From Acidobacteriota bacterium (lineage in GTDB: Bacteria; Acidobacteriota; Vicinamibacteria; Vicinamibacterales; JAKQTR01): a DNA stretch of 64,000 bases. The notes under the pieces were generated by a model. It was not told the origin of the DNA and searched no databases. It saw nothing but the letters and a program-made list of their open reading frames with translations. Location of the stretch: positions 124,001 through 188,000 of the forward strand of contig JAKQTR010000041.1 in assembly GCA_029562975.1 (NCBI GenBank). Reading direction: 5' to 3'. This document shows, one piece after another, positions 20,412 to 28,706 of the stretch (within the stretch, counting starts at the first letter, position 1; every line of letters begins with the position of its first letter). The translations under genes were made by a program, and so were the position numbers.

Positions 20412-20417
20412 AGAATA
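20412..20417 (-). promoter_or_regulatory. Predicted -10 element, leaderless start of NapH-like gene
   Basis: TATTCT on the minus strand, 6 nt before the ATG. Confidence 0.4.
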
Positions 20418-20457
20418 TCAGGCACGGGCCAGGCGGCGCCGGCTGCTGTCGGGTATC

Positions 20458-20530
20458 GGGGTCAGATCCAGGAATACGGGGTCAGGGCCAGTATTACTGG
20501 CCCTGACCCCGTATTCCTGGATCTGACCCC
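20458..20530. repeat. Nested palindromic element D (GGGGTCAGATCC family)
   Basis: A perfect palindrome: 36-nt arms at 20458-20493 and 20495-20530 around a single T. Each arm contains GGGGTCAG twice. An outer palindrome (GGGGTCAGATCCAGGAATAC) encloses an inner one (GGGGTCAGGGCCAGTA). This looks like one element inserted exactly at the centre of another. It lies between the NapH-like promoter and parE. Short apparent open frames here are products of the repeat. Confidence 0.92.
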
Positions 20531-20669
20531 AAGCCGAGGTGGCGGTACGACGGCGAATCGAAGTACAATGGCGTCAAGGAATTGGCGAGCGGTCCATGCT
20601 CCTGGCTCGTCCCGGCTGTCCCGGGGGGCTTGTTTCGGGGCGCGGAACGCTGGCATCTCTTCAGCGCAG

Positions 20670-20735
20670 TCCCTAGCGGCCGACGCGCCCCTGTGCGCCG
20701 GCTGTCCCTAGCGCCTGGCGCCTAGTCCCTAGCGC
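20670..20735. repeat. CCCTAGCG low-complexity patch
   Basis: Contains three TCCCTAGCG copies and GCGCCTGGCGCCTAG, the reverse complement of the CTAGGCGC(C/T)(A/T)GG motif found at 9272-9412 and 61171-61281. It ends 11 nt before the parE start. A TACAAT hexamer at 20564-20569 is a possible parE promoter -10. Confidence 0.55.
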
Positions 20736-20746
20736 GTGTTCCGTTG

Positions 20747-22651
20747 ATGCCGTCCTATACAGCCAAGGACATCACCGTCCTCGAAGGCCTCGAGCCTGTT
20801 CGGAAACGCCCCGGCATGTACATCGGGGGCGTGGGCTCGACCGGCCTCCATCACCTGGCCTGGGAGATCCTGGACAACGCCGTGGACGAAGCGATGAATG
20901 GCTTCGCTTCGGCCATTACGGTGACGCTGCACGAGGATGGCGCCTCGCTGACGGTCTCGGACGACGGGCGCGGCATCCCCGTCGACAAGCACCCGAAGAG
21001 CAGGAAGAGCGCCCTGGAGGTCGTCTTCACCGTGCTGCACGCCGGCGGCAAGTTCGAGCACGGGAGCTACAAGACGGCGGGCGGCCTGCACGGGGTCGGC
21101 GCCAGCGTGGTCTGCGCACTGTCGAAGGAGCTGTCCGTCACGGTCAAGCGAGACGGCGAGCAGTGGGAGCAGCGCTTCAAGCAGGGCGTGGCCCAGGGGC
21201 CGCCGAAGAAGCTGGGGCCGGCGCGGGGCACGGGCACGACGGTCTTCTTCAGGCCGGACGCAACGATCTTCCCGAAAGTCGAGTTCGACGCCGCCGTCAT
21301 CCGCGAGCGCCTGGAGGTCGCCAGCTACCTGCACAAGGGCGTCAAGGTCGTCTTCGAGGACGAAGGCGCGAGGACCCGCGAGGTGTTCCAGCACGACGAC
21401 GGCATCGAGGCCTACCTCAGGGCGATCCTGGCGGCGGCGGGCGCCAGGCCCTCGCACGAGTCGGCCTTCGTGCTCGCCCGCGACAACGGGATGCGCCTGG
21501 ATCTGGCGATGCAGTGGACCGAGGGCACCGACGAGCAGATTCGGAGCTACGTCAACGGGATCCCGACCGGCTCGGGCGGGACCCACGAGCATGGCCTCAG
21601 GGCGGGCGTCGGCAAAGCCATCCGGAACTTCATCGACACGCACGGCCTGACCCCCAAGGGCGTGACGATCGCGGCCGAGGACATCCGCGAAGGCCTGGTC
21701 GCGGTGCTGAGCCTCTTTGTGGCCGAGCCGCAGTTCCAGGGGCAAACGAAGGACCGGCTGAACAACCCGGAGGCGCTGTCCGCCGTGGACTCGGCGGTGC
21801 GGCCGGCCCTCGAGCACTGGCTGAACCACAACCTCAGCATGGCAGAGGCCATCGTCGCGCGCATCATCCTCGCCGCGCGCGCCCGGGAAGCCAGCCGCGC
21901 AGCGCAGCAGGAGGTCGCACGCAAGAACGCGACGTCGAACCGCCTGAACCTCCCCGGCAAGCTCAGCGACTGCTCCGCGGCAGGGCGCGACGACTCGGAG
22001 CTCTTCATCGTGGAGGGCGACTCGGCCGGCGGGTCGGCGAAGCAGGGCCGTGACCGCGCGCGGCAGGCGATCCTGCCGCTCCGCGGCAAGGTCCTGAACG
22101 TCGAGAGCGCCTCGGTCTCGAAGGTACTGGAGAACAAGGAGCTGTCCGACCTCGTCACCGCCCTCGGCTGCGGCATCGGCAAGCACGTCGACATCACGCG
22201 GCTGCGCTACGGCCGCGTGATCATCCTGGCCGACGCGGATTCGGACGGGAACCACATCGCCACGCTCCTGCTCACCTTCCTCTACCGGCACCTGACCCCG
22301 CTCATGACGGCGGGAAAGGTCTTCCTCGCCCAGCCGCCCCTCTACCGCATCGACATCGGCAAGGAGACGCACTGGGCCCTCGACGACGTCCAGAAGGCGC
22401 AGATCCTGGAGCGCCACGCCAAGGGGCGCGGCACGCCGGAGATCACGCGCTTCAAGGGCCTGGGCGAGATGATGCCGAAGGTGCTGTGGGAGACCACCCT
22501 CAACCCGAAGACCCGGCGGCTCCTCCGCGTGGAGGTGGCCGACCACATCGTGACCGATCGCGTCATCAACGAGCTCATGGGCAAGGACGCTTCCGCGCGG
22601 TTCCGCTTCATCATGGAACGCGCCGAGGAGGCCCGCGAGCTGGACGTGTGA
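20747..22651 (+). CDS. parE: DNA topoisomerase IV subunit B
   Basis: The 634-residue protein has the GHKL ATPase domain with [21 protein letters not shown] and AGGKF...[11 protein letters not shown]. The transducer domain follows, and the TOPRIM domain has [11 protein letters not shown] and [11 protein letters not shown]. Length and the [20 protein letters not shown] start match ParE rather than the longer GyrB. It supplies ATP-driven strand passage for ParC. A TTG three bases upstream is an alternative start; I chose the ATG. The NYN gene follows 16 nt after the stop, and then the FKBP gene overlaps it, so all three may be one operon. parC is 4.1 kb away on the same strand. Confidence 0.92.
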   Translation: MPSYTAKDITVLEGLEPVRKRPGMYIGGVGSTGLHHLAWEILDNAVDEAMNGFASAITVTLHEDGASLTVSDDGRGIPVDKHPKSRKSALEVVFTVLHAGGKFEHGSYKTAGGLHGVGASVVCALSKELSVTVKRDGEQWEQRFKQGVAQGPPKKLGPARGTGTTVFFRPDATIFPKVEFDAAVIRERLEVASYLHKGVKVVFEDEGARTREVFQHDDGIEAYLRAILAAAGARPSHESAFVLARDNGMRLDLAMQWTEGTDEQIRSYVNGIPTGSGGTHEHGLRAGVGKAIRNFIDTHGLTPKGVTIAAEDIREGLVAVLSLFVAEPQFQGQTKDRLNNPEALSAVDSAVRPALEHWLNHNLSMAEAIVARIILAARAREASRAAQQEVARKNATSNRLNLPGKLSDCSAAGRDDSELFIVEGDSAGGSAKQGRDRARQAILPLRGKVLNVESASVSKVLENKELSDLVTALGCGIGKHVDITRLRYGRVIILADADSDGNHIATLLLTFLYRHLTPLMTAGKVFLAQPPLYRIDIGKETHWALDDVQKAQILERHAKGRGTPEITRFKGLGEMMPKVLWETTLNPKTRRLLRVEVADHIVTDRVINELMGKDASARFRFIMERAEEARELDV

Positions 22652-22667
22652 CCATCAAGAAGGATCC

Positions 22668-24152
22668 ATGCCCATATCAGGAGATGCCCTGAAGATTGCG
22701 GTCTTCATCGATTTCGACAACATCGAGATCGGCGTGAAGACCACGCTGAACCGCGAGTTCGAGGTCGGCGCCGTACTGGACGCCGTCAAGGAGCGCGGAG
22801 AGGTGATTACGAAGGTCGCCTACGGCGACTGGAAGCGCGCCGGCGACTACAGCCGCATGCTCACGCAGCACGCGGTGCGGATGGTGCAGCGCAATATGAC
22901 GCCTGGCGGCGACAAGAACGGCGCCGACATCAACCTCGCCCTCGACGCCCTCGAGATGGCCTTCACCCACGACCACATCAACGCCTTCGTCATCGTCGGC
23001 GGCGACAGCGACTTCATCAGCCTGGTGGAGAAGCTCAAGCAGTACGACAGGAAGGTGTTCGTCGTGGGCGGACGGCAGTTCACGGGCGCCGTGATGCAGA
23101 AGAACTGCCACGAATTCATCGCCTACGAGAACCTCATCCGGCAGACGGGCCGGCGGCCGGCCGGCCATGGCCGCGAGCGCGGGGGCGAGAAAGCGGCCCC
23201 GCTGGCCACCGCTCCCGTCAGCCGGGCCGTCCCGCTTGTGACGCGGGCGCTCGCGCTCCTAGCGGACCGCGAGGTCACGCCGCAGCTCGGGCTGCTGAAG
23301 AGCACGCTGCTGCAGCTCGACTCGACGTTCTCGGAGCGCGACTACGGCGCCTCGAGCTTCCGCGATTTCGCCGAGAAGCTCGCCGAGACCGGCGTCGTCG
23401 CATTGCGCAGCTCGGGACGGAGCGTGCTCGTGGAGTTGAAGGACGCAGAACGCGTCCACGACGCCCCGGAGGGCCACTCGGCCGAGGCGGACGCCGCTGC
23501 GCCGTCCCCGGCGGCAGCCGCGCCAGCCGCCGAGTCGGAGGCGCAGCCACCCGGCCACGACGAGGCGCCGCCGACGTCGATCGTCGACGGCATCCGGATG
23601 CTCCAACGGGTGATCGCCACGCCGGGGGCCATCACGCGGTGGCCGATGTACGTACGCAACGTCAAGCAGGCCATGCGCGCCGTGGAACCCGGCTTCGACG
23701 AGCGCCGCCACGGCAACCTCGTCGACATCCTCCGGGCGGTCCAGCGCGACGGCCTGGTGCGCCTCGAACGCGATCGGCAGGGCGTGCTGCGGGTGTTCCA
23801 GGGGCAGCAGCCGCGCGTCCCCGCAGCGCAGCCGGCCGAACCGGCGCCCGAGCCCGTCGAGGCGGCTCCCTCGGCTTCGGCGCAGCCGGCCGATCCGCTC
23901 CTCTCGGCCGACGGGCGCGAGCCCGCTGACGCCAGCCTCGAGCCGCGCGGCGGCACGGAATCCCCCGAACTCGTCGCTACCGATTCACGCGAACGCACGG
24001 CGGAGGAAGCTCCCGCCGCCGATGCTACGCCGCGCCGCCGGCGCAGGTCCGGTTCGGCAGTCCCCAAGGCCAAGGTCACGGCCGCCCGCAAGCCGCGGGC
24101 GCGCTCCACATCGTCACGCACGAAGAAGGACAAGGACACGGAACCCTCATGA
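22668..24152 (+). CDS. NYN-domain nuclease with two OST-HTH/LOTUS domains
   Basis: The 494-residue protein begins with a NYN (PIN-like) nuclease domain, residues 8-160. The acidic metal-binding residues are in VFIDFDN (D15, D17) and VGGDSDF (D113, D115). An OST-HTH/LOTUS-like domain follows near 185-262 (LALLADREVTPQLGLLKS), an Ala/Pro linker, and a second such domain near 300-385 (WPMYVRNVKQAMR...GFDERRHG). The C-terminal 60 residues are Lys/Arg/Ser rich (RRRRRSGS, KKDKD), likely nucleic-acid binding. NYN-LOTUS proteins are RNA-binding nucleases; target is unknown. The gene lies between parE and an FKBP gene, with a 4-nt overlap to the latter. Confidence 0.85.
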   Translation: MPISGDALKIAVFIDFDNIEIGVKTTLNREFEVGAVLDAVKERGEVITKVAYGDWKRAGDYSRMLTQHAVRMVQRNMTPGGDKNGADINLALDALEMAFTHDHINAFVIVGGDSDFISLVEKLKQYDRKVFVVGGRQFTGAVMQKNCHEFIAYENLIRQTGRRPAGHGRERGGEKAAPLATAPVSRAVPLVTRALALLADREVTPQLGLLKSTLLQLDSTFSERDYGASSFRDFAEKLAETGVVALRSSGRSVLVELKDAERVHDAPEGHSAEADAAAPSPAAAAPAAESEAQPPGHDEAPPTSIVDGIRMLQRVIATPGAITRWPMYVRNVKQAMRAVEPGFDERRHGNLVDILRAVQRDGLVRLERDRQGVLRVFQGQQPRVPAAQPAEPAPEPVEAAPSASAQPADPLLSADGREPADASLEPRGGTESPELVATDSRERTAEEAPAADATPRRRRRSGSAVPKAKVTAARKPRARSTSSRTKKDKDTEPS

Positions 24153-25003
24153 TGGTACCGCACACCCGCCACGCTCACGCCCCGTTGTGCGCGCTCGCCG
24201 TCGCGCTCGTCGCCGCCGCGCCGCCGCACGCGGCCGCTCAGACGACCGCCGCCGCGCCGCCGGTCGTGAGATCGTACGTCGCCCCGGCCGATGTCGCCGC
24301 TCCGCCCGTCGATGCGGTCAAGACCGCCTCCGGGCTGGCCACGAAGGTGCTCGTGCCGGGCACCGGGACGGCCCACCCGAAGGCTGATGACTTCGTGAGC
24401 GTCCACTACATCGGCTGGACGGCGCAGGGCAAGATGTTCGACAGCTCCTACCCGCGCGGCAAGGCGGCATCGTTCCAGCTCCCGCGCGTCATTCCGGGGT
24501 GGAGCGAGGCCGTCCAGTTGATGGTGGTCGGCGAGAAGCGGCGCGCCTGGATTCCCGAAGCCCTGGCGTACAAGGGCCGGAAGGACAAACCGCAGGGCAT
24601 GCTGGTGTTCGACATCGAGCTTCTCGAGATCAAGCCCGGGCTGGCGACGCCGGAGGACGTGGCCGCCGTGCCCGCCGACGCCCAGAAGACCCGAAGCGGC
24701 CTCGCCTACAAGGTGCTGGCGCCTGGGACCGGCACGGTCCATCCGAAGAGGAGCAGCCGTGTCACCGTCCATTACAGCGGCTGGACAACGGACGGGAAGA
24801 TGTTCGACAGCTCGGTGCTGCGGGGTGAGCCCGCGACCTTCCCGCTGGATGAAGTCATCCCGGGATGGACCGAGGGCGTGCAGCTCATGGTGGCCGGCGA
24901 GAAGCGGCGGTTCTGGATTCCTCAGCGCCTCGCCTATGACGGCCAGGAAGGCATGCCGGCTGGCATGCTCGTGTTCGACATCGAGCTGGTCGGCATCAAG
25001 TAG
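24149..25003 (+). CDS. Exported peptidyl-prolyl isomerase with two FKBP domains
   Basis: The 284-residue protein has a signal peptide (about 1-30) and two tandem FKBP-type PPIase domains, near 75-155 and 185-283. Each starts with the V.VHY.GWT..GK.FDSS strand pair, has the VIPGW.E.VQLMV.GEKRR.WIP core and ends with GMLVFDIEL. These are the ligand-pocket residues of FKBP. The domains are so similar that an internal duplication is clear. It should catalyse Xaa-Pro isomerisation in the periplasm. The start ATGATG overlaps the stop of the NYN gene, so translation is coupled. Confidence 0.92.
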   Translation: MMVPHTRHAHAPLCALAVALVAAAPPHAAAQTTAAAPPVVRSYVAPADVAAPPVDAVKTASGLATKVLVPGTGTAHPKADDFVSVHYIGWTAQGKMFDSSYPRGKAASFQLPRVIPGWSEAVQLMVVGEKRRAWIPEALAYKGRKDKPQGMLVFDIELLEIKPGLATPEDVAAVPADAQKTRSGLAYKVLAPGTGTVHPKRSSRVTVHYSGWTTDGKMFDSSVLRGEPATFPLDEVIPGWTEGVQLMVAGEKRRFWIPQRLAYDGQEGMPAGMLVFDIELVGIK

Positions 25004-25080
25004 GCGCGGGCAGCCGGGCGGCGGCGCCGATGTCCTCTCCGGAAGGCGCCGCGCCCGGCCCCTGGCGCCCTCGGCTCCTG

Positions 25081-25089
25081 TGCTAGAAT
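25081..25089 (+). promoter_or_regulatory. Extended -10 promoter candidate for outer-membrane protein gene
   Basis: TGCTAGAAT resembles an extended -10 (TGnTAnnnT) and lies 28 nt before the chosen ATG, leaving room for the GAGGA ribosome-binding site. No convincing -35 was seen. Confidence 0.3.
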
Positions 25090-25117
25090 CGGACATTCCC
25101 GTTTCGTGAGGATGCTC

Positions 25118-25879
25118 ATGAAGAAGCGTGTGTTCGGATCGGTGTGGTGCGTGCTCGGGCTGACGGCGCTGGCGTCAACAGCCTACGCTCAGGCGTTGCC
25201 CTGGGAGGGCCGCGCCTACGCGAACGTCAATCTGGGGATGCAGGTTCGGGGGACGGATGCCGTCAAGTCGTCCCAGACGTTTCCCATCTACGACGAGAGC
25301 GGCACCATCACGAGCACCCAGAACATCGACGCGGGCGCTCCGTTCTTCGAAGTCGGCGGGGGCATCCGGATTTTCGGCAACTTCGGCATCGGCGTCACCT
25401 ACGCGAGGCTGAGCACCACCGGGAGCTCGGACGTGGACGCGTCCGTGCCCAGTCCGCTCTTCTACGACGCCCCCCGATCCGCGAAGGCCAAGGTCGATGG
25501 GCTCACGCACACCGAGCAGGCCGTCCACTTCCACCTGGTGTGGCTGCTCCCGATCACCGACAAGGTCGATCTCGCCGTGTCGGGCGGTCCGACCGCGTTC
25601 AAGCTGACGCAGGGCACCGTCCTGGCGCCGACGGTCTCGGAGGTCGGGGCGCCGTACACGTCCGTGATGCTGACGACGACGGCGGCCGAGACGACCGCGA
25701 ACCGGATCGGCTTCAACGTCGGCGCGGACCTGACCTACCGCTTCGCCAACAACGTCGGCATCGGCGCGCTGGTCAGGTACACGGGCCGCACCTTCGCCCT
25801 CAAACCGACCGGCGGCGCCCCGCTGGATGTGAAGGTCGGCGGTCTGCAGGTCGGCGCCGGCCTCAGGCTTCGCTTCTAG
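25118..25879 (+). CDS. Outer-membrane beta-barrel protein
   Basis: The 253-residue protein starts with a signal peptide (MKKRVFGSVW... to ASTAYAQ). Alternating hydrophobic and polar strands follow, separated by short turns, and the protein ends in F preceded by RLR, the usual C-terminal signature of a BAM-assembled barrel. It resembles OmpW/porin-like small barrels; substrate is unknown. I chose the third possible start (ATG at 25118) because GAGGA at 25108-25112 is well spaced; starts at 25106 and 25112 would lengthen the signal sequence. It is followed by the convergent glycogen phosphorylase gene. Confidence 0.8.
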   Translation: MKKRVFGSVWCVLGLTALASTAYAQALPWEGRAYANVNLGMQVRGTDAVKSSQTFPIYDESGTITSTQNIDAGAPFFEVGGGIRIFGNFGIGVTYARLSTTGSSDVDASVPSPLFYDAPRSAKAKVDGLTHTEQAVHFHLVWLLPITDKVDLAVSGGPTAFKLTQGTVLAPTVSEVGAPYTSVMLTTTAAETTANRIGFNVGADLTYRFANNVGIGALVRYTGRTFALKPTGGAPLDVKVGGLQVGAGLRLRF

Positions 25880-25978
25880 GACGCCCGCGGCCGCGCGCCA
25901 AGACCCCCCCAGCGCGCCGCGCAACGCGCGCCTTCCCTCGCAAGCGGCAACAGCGGCCCGCTGGGGCGGGCCTTGCCG

Positions 25979-28507
25979 TCAGCGCGGCCAGGCGATGAGA
26001 GGCAGTTCGAGGGGCACGCGCGCCTCCGCGTGGAGGGGTACGACGCGGGCCGTGAAGTCCCCCGGCGGGCGTGCCGTCTCAAGCTCGGCGCGGCAGATCC
26101 AGGCGTTCGACGCCCCTGGCACGCGTTCCGCCAGGTTCATCTCGTACACCTCGGGCCGCCCGCCGCTCCCGGCGTCGGCGTACAACTGGACGCGCACCGA
26201 GCCGGCATCGACGTCACCCAGCTCGACCGCAATCGAGAACACGAGCCGCCCGCCGGCCTCCTCCACATGCGCCTCGCCCAGCCTGATGCTCGGCCAGCGG
26301 CGCTGGAGCTCGCGCGACCACCGGTCGAGGCCGCGGGCGAGGTCGGCGCGGCCGGCGGCGCGGCGCCGGTACGAGGCCGCCGCCGGAACGTAGGCGCGCT
26401 GCACGTATTCCTGCAGCATGCGGACGCTGCTGAACTGGGGGGCCAGCCCGGCCATGCTGGCGCGGATCCGCGCCATCCACCGCCTCGGGATGCCCTCGGC
26501 GTCGCGCTCGTAGAACGCCGGCACGACCTCGTCCTCCAGCAGCGCGTAGAGCTGCTTCGCCTCGGCCTCATCGTCGCCGGGCCGGTCCGACCGGCCGCCG
26601 AGCGCCCAGCCGCAGCCGGCGTCGAACGCCTCGGCCCACCAGCCGTCGAGCGTCGAGAGGTTCAGGCCGCCGTTCACGAGCACCTTCATGCCGCTGGTGC
26701 CGCTCGCCTCCCACGGCCGCCGCGGGGTATTGATCCACACGTCGACGCCCTGCACCAGTTCCGTGGCCAGCCGCATGTCGTAGTCGTCGAGGAACACGAC
26801 GCGCGCGCGGGCTGCCGGCGCCGCGGCGAGCCTCGCCCATTGCTGGATCAGCCGCTTGCCCTCCTCGTCGCGCGGGTGCGCCTTGCCGGCGACGATGATC
26901 TGGACCGGCCGGTCGGGGTTCGTGAGCAGCCGCAGCAGCCGATCCGGATCAGCGAGCAGGAGGTTCGGCCGCTTGTAGGCCGCGAACCGCCGGGCGAAGC
27001 CCAGCGTCAGGATGCCCGGATCCAGCACGCCGGCGACGGTCCGCCGCGCGGCCTCGAGATCCCCGTGGCGCGCGAGCTTCCGGAGGAGCCTCGACCGGGC
27101 ATAGCGCACCAGATCCTCGCGCTCGCGGGCGCGCAGGCGCCAAAGGTCCTCGTCGGTCAGACGGAGGATGTCCGCCGTGAGGGCCGACACGTCCCCGCGC
27201 CACCGTTCCTTGCCGGCGGCTCGCGTCCATACCTCGTCGGTCCAGGGCGAGTCCCACGACGGCACGTGCACGCCGTTGGTGACGTGGTCGACAGGGACCT
27301 CCGCCTCCGGCCATCGGGGAAACAGCCCGGCGAACATCCGCCGGCTGACGGCGCCGTGCAGACGGCTCACCCCGTTGACCCAGCCTGAGCCGCGCACGGC
27401 GAGCCACGCCATGTTGAACGGCTCGTTCGGGTCGTCCGCGTTCCGCCGGCCGAGCCCCAGGAGCTCCGTCCACGACAAGCCGAGGCTCCGCACGTACGCG
27501 TCGAGATACGGGCGGTAGGCGTCCATGTCGCCGACCGGGAAGGTGTCGAAGCCCGCCGGCACGGCGGTGTGCGTCGTGAAGACGTTGCCAGCCCGCGTCG
27601 CCCACAAAGCTTCGCCGAAGGTCGTTCCGTGCGCCTCCATGAAGTCCCGCGCGCGCTCGATGACGGCAAACGCCGCGTGTCCCTCGTTGAGGTGGCAGAC
27701 CTCGACGCTCAGGCCAAGCGCTCGCATGAGGCGCCATCCGCCGACGCCGAGGATGATCTCCTGCAGGAAGCGCGTCTCGGATTCGCCGCCGTACAGTGCG
27801 CTCGTGAGGCCGCGGTCGGCAGGCGCGTTGCACGGGTCGTTGCTGTCCATGAGGTACAGCGTCGTCCGGCCGAGCGTCACCTGCGAGGCGCGCAGCAGAA
27901 TCGTGCGCCCGGGAAAGTCGAGGGCGACCCGGAGGCGCTCGCCGCCAGGGCCGGCGACGGGCTGCAGCGGCAGGCTCGCCGGCTCGTTGTAGGGATACAG
28001 CTCGGTCTGCCGGCCCTCGGCGTCGAGCACCTGCCGGAAGTAGCCCTGCTGCCAGAGGATTCCAATCCCGACGATCGGCACGCCCAGATCGCTGGCGGTC
28101 TTCAGGTAGTCGCCCGCGAGCACGCCGAGGCCGCCGGAGTAGAGCGGCAGCGCTTCGTGCAGGCCGAATTCCATGCTGAAGTACGCCACTCGGGGCAGGT
28201 CCGGCGAGCCGGCCGGGCGCCAGGGCTTCGACGCGCGGTAGCGCGCCCGCGCTGCCCGCAGGGCCTCCAGTTCGCGCAGGAAGGTCGCGTCGGCGGCGAG
28301 CTGGTCAAGGCGTTCGCGGCTCACGTGCTGCAGGAGCAGCCAGGGGTTCTCGGTGCGTTCCCAGAGCGGGCCGTCGAGGCGCCGCCAGACTGCGTCCCCG
28401 GCGCGGTTCCACGACCAGTGCAGGTCGAGCGCAAGCTCGGCCAGCGGCGCCAGGGGGTCCGGGAGCGCACGGGCCGCCAGGCCCGCGGGTGCGATCGATC
28501 CGGTCAT
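25979..28507 (-). CDS. glgP: Alpha-glucan (glycogen) phosphorylase
   Basis: The 842-residue enzyme belongs to the short GT35 phosphorylases. Visible signatures are LDLHWSWNRAGDAVW at the N-terminus, YFSMEFGLHEALPLYSGGLG and LAGDYLKTASDLGVP in the middle, and the pyridoxal-phosphate lysine K608 in EASGTSGMK. It releases glucose-1-phosphate from alpha-1,4-glucan in the cytoplasm. I chose the start MTGSIAP, preceded by GGGAGGA; a longer start 48 nt upstream exists. The C-terminal region (about 120 residues) is a beta-type extension typical of this subgroup. Divergent from ftsH. Confidence 0.92.
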   Translation of the reverse strand: MTGSIAPAGLAARALPDPLAPLAELALDLHWSWNRAGDAVWRRLDGPLWERTENPWLLLQHVSRERLDQLAADATFLRELEALRAARARYRASKPWRPAGSPDLPRVAYFSMEFGLHEALPLYSGGLGVLAGDYLKTASDLGVPIVGIGILWQQGYFRQVLDAEGRQTELYPYNEPASLPLQPVAGPGGERLRVALDFPGRTILLRASQVTLGRTTLYLMDSNDPCNAPADRGLTSALYGGESETRFLQEIILGVGGWRLMRALGLSVEVCHLNEGHAAFAVIERARDFMEAHGTTFGEALWATRAGNVFTTHTAVPAGFDTFPVGDMDAYRPYLDAYVRSLGLSWTELLGLGRRNADDPNEPFNMAWLAVRGSGWVNGVSRLHGAVSRRMFAGLFPRWPEAEVPVDHVTNGVHVPSWDSPWTDEVWTRAAGKERWRGDVSALTADILRLTDEDLWRLRAREREDLVRYARSRLLRKLARHGDLEAARRTVAGVLDPGILTLGFARRFAAYKRPNLLLADPDRLLRLLTNPDRPVQIIVAGKAHPRDEEGKRLIQQWARLAAAPAARARVVFLDDYDMRLATELVQGVDVWINTPRRPWEASGTSGMKVLVNGGLNLSTLDGWWAEAFDAGCGWALGGRSDRPGDDEAEAKQLYALLEDEVVPAFYERDAEGIPRRWMARIRASMAGLAPQFSSVRMLQEYVQRAYVPAAASYRRRAAGRADLARGLDRWSRELQRRWPSIRLGEAHVEEAGGRLVFSIAVELGDVDAGSVRVQLYADAGSGGRPEVYEMNLAERVPGASNAWICRAELETARPPGDFTARVVPLHAEARVPLELPLIAWPR

Positions 28508-28553
28508 GACCCGAGTCCTCCCGAGGGGCACGGAGCGGGGCTCCGGAACCCGC

Positions 28554-28563
28554 ATGCTATGAT
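28554..28563. promoter_or_regulatory. Possible overlapping divergent -10 elements (glgP / ftsH)
   Basis: On the plus strand TGCTATGAT (28555-28563) is an extended -10, 143 nt before ftsH. On the minus strand TAGCAT (28559 down to 28554) is a -10 candidate 46 nt before glgP. The two hexamers share bases, so only one polymerase could occupy the site at a time. Confidence 0.3.
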
Positions 28564-28706
28564 CCTAGTCGCCTCGACAGGCGTGCCGGCGCGGGCGGTG
28601 CGGCCGGCGCGGCACGCCGGGTTTCGTCGCCGATTGTTGCACCTTATCACCGCGCCCCAGCGTGCGCGCAACTCACGCGCCGCCGGCGAGAGGAAGGCGC
28701 CGAACG

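Noticed and set aside
20326-20656. Two small opposite-strand open frames ending in the same residues near the nested palindrome
   Set aside because: They share a tail only because they read through the two arms of the same palindrome (element D). Not genes.
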